Shown here: positions 55,867 through 64,000 of the stretch, piece by piece
How the letters are laid out: every line of letters begins with the position of its first letter
How positions within the stretch are numbered: position 1 is the first letter of the stretch
Assembly (NCBI GenBank): GCA_026724425.1
Contig: JAIUCV010001084.1
Coordinates: 122,718-186,717, forward strand
Direction: 5' to 3'
DNA: 64,000 nt
Source: Erythrophleum ivorense
Taxonomy: Eukaryota > Streptophyta > Magnoliopsida > Fabales > Fabaceae
Position numbers and translations under genes: made by a program
Notes under the pieces: model-generated
Seen by the model: only the letters and a program-made list of their open reading frames with translations
Database searches by the model: none
Told to the model about the DNA's origin: nothing

Positions 55867-57248
55867 TCAGAGAGCCCTAAGAACAACTTTGCCGGTCATA
55901 TGAACACCCTTAGCAGCCATCTTCAGCGCACCACGAGCTTGGTATAACCTGCAAGAACCCAAATAAACCACCAAAATCAATCAATTTTTTTGCGTTTTCA
56001 AACATCTCAGATCATTAGCAGAAACCAAACATACCCTCCAAAAGCAAGTCCCCATGTGGAAAATGTGTAGAACATTTTCCCAGCATGCCATATATCCACT
56101 AGTTTCCCTACTTTGCTCAGAGCACTAACTTCTTGAACCAGAACTGCAAAAATCAAGAAGACCCGAGAAGCGTAAAAAAAAAAACCGAATTGATAAACAA
56201 TATACAACACTCAAAGAGAGAGCAGCTGAATTGTGTAAACTTACTCTTCTGAAGCTCCTCAGGATTAAGATTCTGCAAGTTTGAAAGTAAGTAGCAACCA
56301 AAGTGGATATGAGATCGAAGATTCGAAGTAGTGAAATCCGAAAACACAAGCTTAAAGAAAGAAACTAGGATATAACACAAATATACCTTAGCTTTGGGAT
56401 TTGACATAATGCATTTAGCTAAAAAGTGAGCAACAGCATCAACCACATGTTCCTCGTTCACAACAATGTAATGGTCATTATCGATCGCGCTTTTTGCCTC
56501 CACATTGCTAGGGATCATATCATCATTGACCAAAACCCACCAGCTTGGCTCTTGATGACCAGTTTCTATAAGAACTTCAACAGTCTGCACATCACCTTCT
56601 GGACAAAATACAGCAAGAAAACTGAAGTCAAACCATAAGTTCATAAGAGATAACACATGATTTTTGACATGGGTTTTCAAATCAATGATCCAATAACTAA
56701 TCAATAAACCCTAAATCTCAATCTAAAAAGCAAACTATAAGATCAGAAGAAACTAGAATATACCTGTTGGCTCTTTGAAGGGTAATTGATTTTGAGTTCC
56801 ATTAGATAAAGCTTGCCTTAGACTTTCTAATCGAGCCAAGAAATCTTTCGAAGTAACCATCGAAACTAGCCTTGCGTAGAGCTGGGTTTGTAATTTACAA
56901 CAAATTTGTTAAGAAATTCCCAAAATTTTGGGGAAAAAGAGTAAGAAATCAAAATTTCGTTAAGCTTACGTCGCTAGGGCAATCGTTTGATAACGCAGCA
57001 GATTCAGCGAGAGTCTCAAATAGTTTAAGATTCGCTTCGAGCAAAGTCCTGAGACGGCGATTCTCTCCTCGAAGAGCTTCTAATTCTCGATCTCGAGGAT
57101 CCGAATTGGAATCCGTTGACTCGTGATTCTCGCCTTCTTCGCTGCGATTGTGCTGGTGATGGTGCTGGTAGGTTTCGACGGCGGTCCACGCCACGTCAGC
57201 CACTTCAAGCACCGTCTTCGTCACCTCGATCGCGTTGTGACCCGTCAT
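55867..57248 (-). CDS. Conserved plant protein of unknown function (At1g44770-like)
   Basis: Six exons (56970..57248, 56764..56881, 56387..56595, 56245..56272, 56035..56143, 55867..55948) encode 274 residues with no frame break. The N terminus has a His-rich patch ('YQHHHQHN'), then a charged coiled-coil-like segment 'RDRELEALRGENRRLRTLLE' (bZIP-like heptads but no basic region). The middle holds 'EPSWWVLVNDDM' and 'YIVVNEEHVVDAVAHFLAKC', and the C-terminal part is moderately hydrophobic ('GKMFYTFSTWGLAFGG'). I do not recognise a characterised domain. Databases have loosely called the A. thaliana locus an elongation factor; nothing in the sequence supports that. Confidence 0.85.
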
Positions 57249-57820
57249 GTTTGATGATGATGATTCCCTTGGTCGTGGCTGGCTTCTTCTCCTTGTCGAA
57301 ATTTGGATTTGATAATTTTGCCGAATTTGGGATTTTTTAAGGAACTGCTTGTCGTTTACGTGTTAAGAAACGACAAGCAACATAAATAATAATTTTAGTT
57401 TTATTGCCAAATACGACCCTTGGTTACTACGTATTTTATATATCTGCCGTTTAATAAAAAAATATAGATTTTGCGTATGTTTTAAATTTGAACTAATATC
57501 ATTTGGTTATTTTATATATTTTTATGTTAACAAACAATTTGAAATAGTTTTTTTTCACAATATTTCTTTAAATTGTACGTTAAAAATATACTCGTATAAT
57601 TTATCTACGATTTTATTTTGCAATCATATAATTTTGTTACCAATTTGTTTTTGGCAATCGAATAATTAGCCCTTATTTTTATTGCCAAATACGACCATAA
57701 CTACCATATGTCAGTTTTTTACCATTCTATAAAACTTCTTGCCGTTGTTTTTTACTCGCCGAAGGTTTTAGGCTTTTTTTTTTTTTACACCACCGAAGGA
57801 GATTTTACAGCAGCGGAGAA

Positions 57821-60533
57821 ATGTCCGGCGACTCGGCAATCACGGCCATGGAGACGGCGGATGTAAATCAGAATGTCGATAAGAATTATCCGAAGGATTC
57901 GGAGTCTACAGATATAGAGTTCCAGATTCAGGCGGTTTTGCCATCCTGCGTAACCTACCTCAGAGATAAAGCAGAGTAAGAATTCTCCGTCTTCTCAATC
58001 TCTTCCTCTAAATTTTTCTGTGTACGAAGTTTCGAGCGATTGACTAGCTTCCATTGTTCTCAAGGCATTTCGCAATTTTAAAGTTTCTGGCTCGGATTAG
58101 GGTTCTGGCGGTTTTCTCTTTGATTATCGGTGTTGTGTTGGTTCGTGGAAAGTGTCAGAGATGTTTAGTTTACGTTACATAATCGTATCGATTTTCATAC
58201 TTAGTATGATTTTTTTTTTTTTATTGAAAAGCTTCGATTTTGTGTAATTCATCAAAGAGGCTCAATCTATTTGTGCTTAGAGCAATGAATGAAACTGTGT
58301 GAATGCATTTTAGGTATATGAAATGTAAACATAGAGAATCTTTACTCACTTCTTGTCAATTGGATTTGGATGATCTTCATGTGTAAGCAGACTAATTTAG
58401 TATCCCATTCTTAATGAAATGGCTAAACTAGTGAGATATTCCATTTTCGAATGTCGAAAAGAGTTTTTTTTTTTTTTTTTTCCATTCATGCTATAAAGCT
58501 TTATGATCTTTAAGAAGATTTTCTTGAAAATAGGTTTTTGATTAGTTAGAAACATTTTGCAGCTCTTTCACCTTCGAGAGTGTGCGGACGCTGTTGGAGG
58601 AACGTATGAAGTTGGAGAAATATGCATTAGATGTACATAGGGGCTTTATTGAAGAGCATCTGATCAAGGTTTGTTTTTTATATGGTTAATACCAAAAAGT
58701 TTTGCATGAAACAAGAAGATAATTGAACTTACATTCTCTGTTATGTCATATATTTTCTTCGTGTAAACTATTTGATATTCGCTGAAACCATTTGACTTCT
58801 GATGCTGCCATCTGAGAGCACTTATGTTGGTTCCCTTCTTAATGTCAGTGCTTCAGAAAAATCCGAAGAGCACGGGGCAAAGAACGATGTAAGGGAAGAA
58901 ACTGGTGGTGACGACGAGGAGAAACCGAAAGGTTCCTCTGAGAACATATCCAAGACGGTAGCTGAAGATACGAATGATGAGGGGAATAGAGAAGCCCTGA
59001 TGAGTGATATTAAGAGAGCTCTCCGAAAAAGAGCTTCTTATATTAAGGATTCTACAGAGTAAGTTAATGAATGATTTGCAATTTAGGAAATTCAGTGAAA
59101 CGTTTCCTCTAAAGTGATCTTTTTCTATTTGTTTTTGTTTCAGGACACTTACACTGTTGTCACTTCGTCGTATTTTGGATCAAGATCTTAATTTGGAGAG
59201 GAAGTCTCTTGATTCTTTCAAAAAGTTCATTAGCAAAGAATTAGATGAGGTGAAGTACTTTGTGCTAAATTATGTTTACCTTTTGAGTATAAGTGGGAAG
59301 GCAATCTTTTGATAGTTTTTTATTTGTTGTATAGGTTCTACAAATTCCTGATGCTCCAAAACGTTCGACTAAGCCTACTGAGAAAAAGGTCAAGAGCACA
59401 CCATCTAAGGAGCTAGGAAGTGACGAAAATTCTGAATCTGATGCTGAGGATGATATGGATGACGAGGAAGTGGCTGTGGAGAAGACTGAGACCCGAAAAA
59501 GGAAATGCGGAAATGGCGAACCGGTACCGGGGAAAAAGAAAGCAAAACATATAGAAACAGATTCAGAGGATGACAGTGATGGAGGAGATGATAGTGAAAT
59601 GATGGCATCTAATGGTCGTTCTCAAAAGCCATTAAAGGTTTGTTATCTTGGTTTATGATCTTGTATATCTGGAATGCGATTATAACCTTGTACAATTTAC
59701 CAATTTGGTTTCTGCAGATAAAGGAGGCTGCAACTCCTGTGAATGGAAAGGATGTTGAGCATCTCAAATCAGTCATCAAATCTTGTGGAATGAGGTTTTT
59801 TAATCAAACTTGATAGATCTTTGAATAAAACTCTATGTTTGGTTTCATATTCCAGGCTCTTTATTATTGTTATTATTTTGTTTTTTGGCAGTGTTCCTCC
59901 TGTCATTTACAGGAAAGTCAAGAAGGCTCCTGAAGAGAAACGTGAGGCTACTCTAATAGAAGAACTTGAGCAGTTACTTGCCAAAGAAGGGCTGTCTTCA
60001 GATCCTTCAGAGAAAGGTAATTATTCCACTTTATTTATTGATTTTTAGTTCGACTTTCTAAGATCATAAACGTGAATAAGCATGCTGATGTTTGTGGTCT
60101 GTGAAAAGCTTAGATGAAGTAGTTATTGTGTAAAACATATTATGAACAAACTATCTGGCTTTACTATGACAGAGATGAAAGAAGTAAAGAAAAAGAAAGA
60201 TATATTGAAAGAGCTTGAGGGTATTGATACAAGCAACATTATATCGAGTTCAAGGAGAAGATCGACCGCAAGCTTTGTACCTCCTCCAAATGCCGAAGAT
60301 AGCAAGCGAGAGCGAGAGTGAAGAACCAAAAGAGTCTGAGAATGGAGAGGATAACGAAGAAGGAGAAGAAGAAGGTCATGAAGAAGCTGAGGGAGGAAGC
60401 CAAAGCCAAGAAGAATCTAACAGCGGTGAGAATCTATATCTCTTTCTCTAAATGACGGATCGAGTCTTAATAAAACTAATGATCGTTGGCTTTGTTTGCA
60501 GATGATGATGATGATGGAGAGGAAAGCGAATGA
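57821..60533 (+). CDS. HIRIP3/CHZ-type histone-chaperone-like protein with DEK-C-like domain; +1 base near C terminus
   Basis: Nine exons (57821..57975, 58563..58668, 58817..59058, 59144..59249, 59335..59637, 59718..59794, 59892..60016, 60173..60425, 60502..60533). The N-terminal region 'FESVRTLLEERMKLEKYALD' resembles a DEK-C-type helical domain. An acidic/basic low-complexity middle follows. Then 'SVPPVIYRKVKKAPEEKREA' and 'ILKELEGIDTSNIISSSRRR' match the CHZ motif of HIRIP3-like H2A.Z/H2A-H2B chaperones, which act in the nucleus. The exons sum to 1,399 nt, one more than 466 codons. The extra base is at about 60291 (CCAAATGCCGAAG where CCAAA-GCCGAAG keeps frame). As read, translation stops at 60321 and loses a roughly 65-residue acidic tail, still encoded downstream in the shifted frame ('SESEEPKESENGEDNEE'). 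Exon 3's start is the least certain boundary. Confidence 0.85.
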
Positions 60534-60890
60534 TTTTTTATGTAACAGCGTCCTTTTGTAAGAATTCTATCATCTGTTTTAGCTTTGGTTAGCTGTACTT
60601 GAGTAGTGACATTTTGTTCCTTTTTCTTGACTCTTTAACTATCATTATGCTTCTGTGGAATGGAATTTGAAACCCAAGTTCGATATAGAAAAGGATAAAC
60701 TAAAGATTTGGATGCATATTCTAAGCATATCAACCAGCTAATATTATGTCAAGCTTTTAATTACAGTGATTAGTGAGATTCCTCGATTCTACTACATCTA
60801 GAGGAATCATATTCTGAATCACTGAATAATCTTATCAATTGGGTTTTTGTTCTTTTCGGATAAGATCTTCATCCAGAATAAACTGGGGAT
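60534..60890. other. Convergent 3' spacer
   Basis: 3' UTR-like AT-rich sequence between the HIRIP3-like and GGCT2 genes. No other feature seen. Confidence 0.6.
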
Positions 60891-62094
60891 CTAGGAATGG
60901 TTGGCTGCGACATCATTCGACAACTCCTGGGTCTCTGAAAGAATCTGCCTGACTTGAGTTGCAAGATCTGTGACATGTTTATCCTTAAACCCTGAGATTG
61001 ATATCAACAACACAAAAACCAGGATTACTACTTTTAGAACCTGAAAACCAAAGGTCTCTGAGTAACCGGAATAGTGTCCTTCTTACCTAGTTGAACAAGA
61101 GCTTCTTCAAGGTGGAACAGGTAGTCTCTGTTTGGCCCTGAAGGTCCTTCTGCTTTAACTATCTGTCTGCGCAAACGCAAGAAACAAAGATCATTCAAAC
61201 GCAATCTTGTTTGTCATATGATAATAGCAAGAACCTAGAAAATAAACCACCTACTTAGCAATGTCTTCAAGAGGAGCTGGTCCTAAGTAATTCTTGTTGC
61301 TCTTCTTGTCAGGAGAAGCTATGTATCTGAGTAGACAAAGAAGAGATTTCATCGACATTGTTACTCGTTTATGTGTTAGCGCGATTTATGCAGGTTTTCT
61401 TACACCATTACTCCTGATACAGCCGGTTCTGAATCATTAGAGTCCTGCAACAAGCAAAGCATTGTCACACTCCAAAAAAATAAAGGAAAAAAACCATTTT
61501 TGAAGTTAAATGAAGAAGCAGAGAAGAAAATGGACTCACTGTGAAGAAATCAAGATACTCTTTCTGATCATATTGCTTCTCTCTCACTTCCAAATGCTGA
61601 TGAAAAAAAAAACAGACAAGAATTCTTAAAAGATTACAAATTTTGTAATATAGAAGAAAACATAAATGTCACTTACTGTTAAAGCATCTCTTTTGTCTTC
61701 CTCATTTGTTATCTTGTAAGCAACTCCCCACTGTATTTTTTTTTATTTTTACCATTTTTGTATCAAAGTTACAAAAAAAACGGAAAAAAAACAGAGAAAC
61801 AGAATTGGATTAGATGTTAGGTAAGACTTACACAAATTTCTCCATTTGCAGGCTCTAATGTGACTGTTCTTCCCGGAAATTCTGGAGTTCCTCTATGATC
61901 AGTACTACCTATGATTCCAAATTACATTAATCATCAATTGAGATTGTCTACAAAGATCAAATGATCAGAGAGTAGAGAGAGAGACCTTGGTTGAAAACAC
62001 GGCGATAACCTTTAATATAACCAGGGAGACGATCGTCGAAAGGAAAACCCGTTTTCCAAATTAGAGATCCGTACCCGAATACCCACATCGCCAT
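60891..62094 (-). CDS. GGCT2;3: ChaC-like gamma-glutamylcyclotransferase (GGCT2 family)
   Basis: Eight exons (61986..62094, 61832..61908, 61677..61730, 61540..61596, 61404..61444, 61255..61326, 61087..61166, 60891..60991) join to 196 residues. ChaC/GGCT2 enzymes cleave glutathione to 5-oxoproline and Cys-Gly in the cytosol. Diagnostic parts are the substrate loop 'MWVFGYGSLIWKTGF' at the N terminus, 'STDHRGTPEFPGRTVTL', the catalytic Glu in 'LEVREKQY', and 'YIASPDKKSNKNYLGPAPL'. The end 'GPSGPNRDYLFHLEEALVQL' is family-typical. No frame break. The subfamily symbol rests on synteny (A. thaliana At1g44790) and is less certain than the family. Confidence 0.93.
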
Positions 62095-62867
62095 TTTTTC
62101 AGGTGAGACAGAGAGATAGGGAGAAGAGAGAGAAAGTGAGATCCGATTGGAGAAGACAAGTGACCCAATTGTACAATGTTTCTCACATGTAATTATTCTA
62201 ACAAGTTACAAAAAACCCCTTTATTTTGTATGATATCTAAATTTAGGCCCTAAACTCTTGGATTTTATTATTGTTTGGCAATTTTGCAAATAACTATCTT
62301 TTTTCGTTTTAGGCTTTTAGCCTTTTAGGCGCATTTTATAAGTTCATCAATTATCAGCAACGTTATCTTGTAGGTGCAATCACTAAACCTCTTGCATGGC
62401 CATCTTTTAGAGCTCATTCCACAGCTTGTTTTTGGCTTTGGTTGGTATTGTGTTTTGGCGTGTGATGGTTAAAGATAAGAAAGCTAACAAAGGAACTTTT
62501 TAGATTGCTCAAATTAAGCGTGACGTGAGAGGGTCGATGGCAATCTTATGTAGCACTAGCATGTAGCTACCGTTTTTGCATGAAAGAGCTTTTTGCTATA
62601 GAAATTGTTCATTTTACGAAATGATTCATTCATCATTTTTGCCTGGGAAATTACAACATGCATAAAAGTAGTAGAAGAAAAACATTGATATTGTAAATAT
62701 ATAAAGATACTAAAGTTAAGAGTAGATCGACTAGGAAAATGTAAAAGAAAACAAAAAAAAAACACAAAAACAACAAGAAAGATATCAAAATTTCCACCCC
62801 AATGAAACTTGAGATGAAGATCTTTGGTCTCTTTGTAACTTTCTTTTTTTCCCGGAGATGGGGTTTT
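62095..62867. other. Spacer between GGCT2 promoter and UMAMIT18 3' end
   Basis: GGCT2 5' flank, then AT-rich DNA with A-runs. No other gene is supported. Confidence 0.5.
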
Positions 62868-64000
62868 TCAGGTACTAGTAGCCACACCGGTGATCGGCGC
62901 TCCCACGACATCGCGACCGTTCATCGGTGCTCCCGTGACATCACGACCATTCATCGGTGCTCCCGTGACATCACGACCGTTCATTGGTACTCCCGAGACA
63001 TCTGTCTCGTGACCGTTCGTTGGTTTGACTACGTTAGTGACCGGAAGCTCTTGGACTCCTCCGATTTTCTCCTCCAGCGGATTCACATCGTCTTTACTTT
63101 TCCCCCATACTACACTATATAGTCCGATCACGATGAAAATCGCCCCGATTATACTGCATATTACAATAATACCCCTCAAAACGTTAATCGCCTTTTAAAA
63201 CATGAAGAAACAATGTAAAAAAGACTTAACGTATTATTATACCTTCCGAGATGGATTTTCTCAGCTAAAACGAGAGCACCGAAGAATGAAGTAATGACCA
63301 TGCACATAGGACTAAACGACGTCGCAAAGACCGGGCCACGTTGCCTAATCACAATGCTTTGTATATAATATGCTATGCCTGAACAAACCACTCCCTGAAA
63401 TTATCCCACATAATAAAAAGTTTTAGTTGATTATTAGTGTTTAACTAAACTAAACTAAACTAATTAGTGTTTAACTGATTATTATAGATGATTAACTTAC
63501 GGAGTAAACGGCGGCGAGTGTCCCGGTATCCATGCCGATTTTCCAGGCGCTCAAGTCACGAACAAATATCATCGAAACTATGAAGTTTAGGATAGATCCA
63601 ATTCCACATATTAACGTCACTAGTGACAACTCAGCTGGATAAACTCTCAACGTGAATGACTGCCAAAAAAAAAAAGTTGATGTTAATGTTTGTTGACAAA
63701 AAAAAAAGTTTTATATTTAAGAGAAATTTTAATGGTAATTAATTTAGTTAATTACTTGTAAAATGAAGAAAGCAGCCCATGTGGAAATACTGCCCATGAT
63801 GGCCAGGGTTCCGGTGATATAGTGTTGGCCGGTGGCGGTGGTGGAGCCGCCGTGGATGGAAGAATGTGTGGCTTTCACGATCTCGATGGCCGGACCTTTG
63901 TACAAAGTCATTATCATTGCTCCTCCCAAAGTTATTACCGTTCCTACCACTTTTGCAATACTGTGTTTCTCTCTAAAGTTCACTGTCTCAAGCCTGATTA
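62868..64000 (-). CDS. UMAMIT18: Nodulin MtN21/EamA-like amino-acid transporter (UMAMIT18/SIAR1-type), 5' part beyond the window
   Basis: The last four exons are seen: 63756..>64000, 63501..63659, 63243..63394 and 62868..63174. UMAMIT proteins are bidirectional amino-acid facilitators with ten helices in two EamA repeats. The visible part covers the middle and second repeat: 'KVVGTVITLGGAMIMTLYKG', 'WAAFFILQ', 'AELSLVTLICGIGSILNFIV', 'GVVCSGIAYYIQ', 'RGPVFATSFSPMCMVITSF', 'LAEKIHLGR', then the last helix 'GAIFIVIGLYSVVWGKSKDD'. The cytosolic tail has four tandem MNGRDVTGAP-type decapeptides (30-bp repeats, 62885-63010), so its length may vary between accessions. The gene start lies to the right of 64000. 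Confidence 0.92.
62885..63010 (-). repeat. 30-bp coding minisatellite in the UMAMIT18 tail
   Basis: Four successive near-identical 30-bp units encode MNGRD-V-x-G-x-P (VSGVP, VTGAP, VTGAP, VVGAP). All are in frame with the gene. Confidence 0.9.

Overview
The window is plant nuclear DNA from Brassicaceae, most likely Arabidopsis or a very close relative. The genes have short AT-rich GT-AG introns. Their order, as I remember it, follows A. thaliana chromosome 1 (about At1g44160 to At1g44800): DnaJ C-terminal protein, ALDH3H1, ECA1-like cluster, HEMB2, ILL6, zinc-ribbon protein, CAO, PSBS, PUP11, USP-like protein, At1g44770, a HIRIP3/CHZ-type protein, GGCT2 and UMAMIT18. Several proteins differ by scattered residues from the A. 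thaliana versions I remember, so a sister species or divergent accession is likely. That is inference, because no alignment could be run.

Layout. 0-6 kb: a J-domain-less HSP40 gene convergent with ALDH3H1. 6-13 kb: accessory, with a complete non-autonomous Mutator-like element (10-bp target duplication, internal palindrome array), a PIF/Harbinger MITE, an F-box-associated fragment and a deleted ClpB4 pseudogene. 13.6-19 kb: three tandem ECA1/prolamin-like secreted-protein genes with very different proline-rich spacers. 20-31.4 kb: intact HEMB2, ILL6, a small zinc-ribbon gene and CAO. 32-44 kb: a solo-LTR candidate, a terpene synthase pseudogene carrying two MITEs, PSBS, a SNAP30-like gene and a small Cys-motif gene; all four genes are broken by single- or few-base indels. 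44-47 kb: AT-rich, gene-free. 47-64 kb: PUP11, USP-like, a 5 kb gene-poor stretch, At1g44770-like, a HIRIP3-like gene with one extra base, GGCT2 and the 3' part of UMAMIT18.

The genes share no operon-like logic. Functional themes are plastid biology (CAO makes chlorophyll b, PsbS drives energy-dependent quenching, HEMB2 resembles a tetrapyrrole enzyme), hormone and transport (ILL6, PUP11, UMAMIT18), stress aldehyde and glutathione metabolism (ALDH3H1, GGCT2) and reproduction (ECA1-like genes).

Most notable observations: (1) single-base frameshifts cluster at 35-44 kb, with PsbS four bases short of its exact 265-codon length, while about 10 kb of CDS elsewhere carries one indel. This is either a local consensus-quality defect or real decay of a normally essential photoprotection gene. 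(2) Seven short palindromes sit at regular spacing inside the Mutator-like element. (3) The PUP11 leader intron carries a duplicated copy of its own 3' splice junction. (4) HEMB2 keeps both Schiff-base lysines but lacks metal-site and lid residues.
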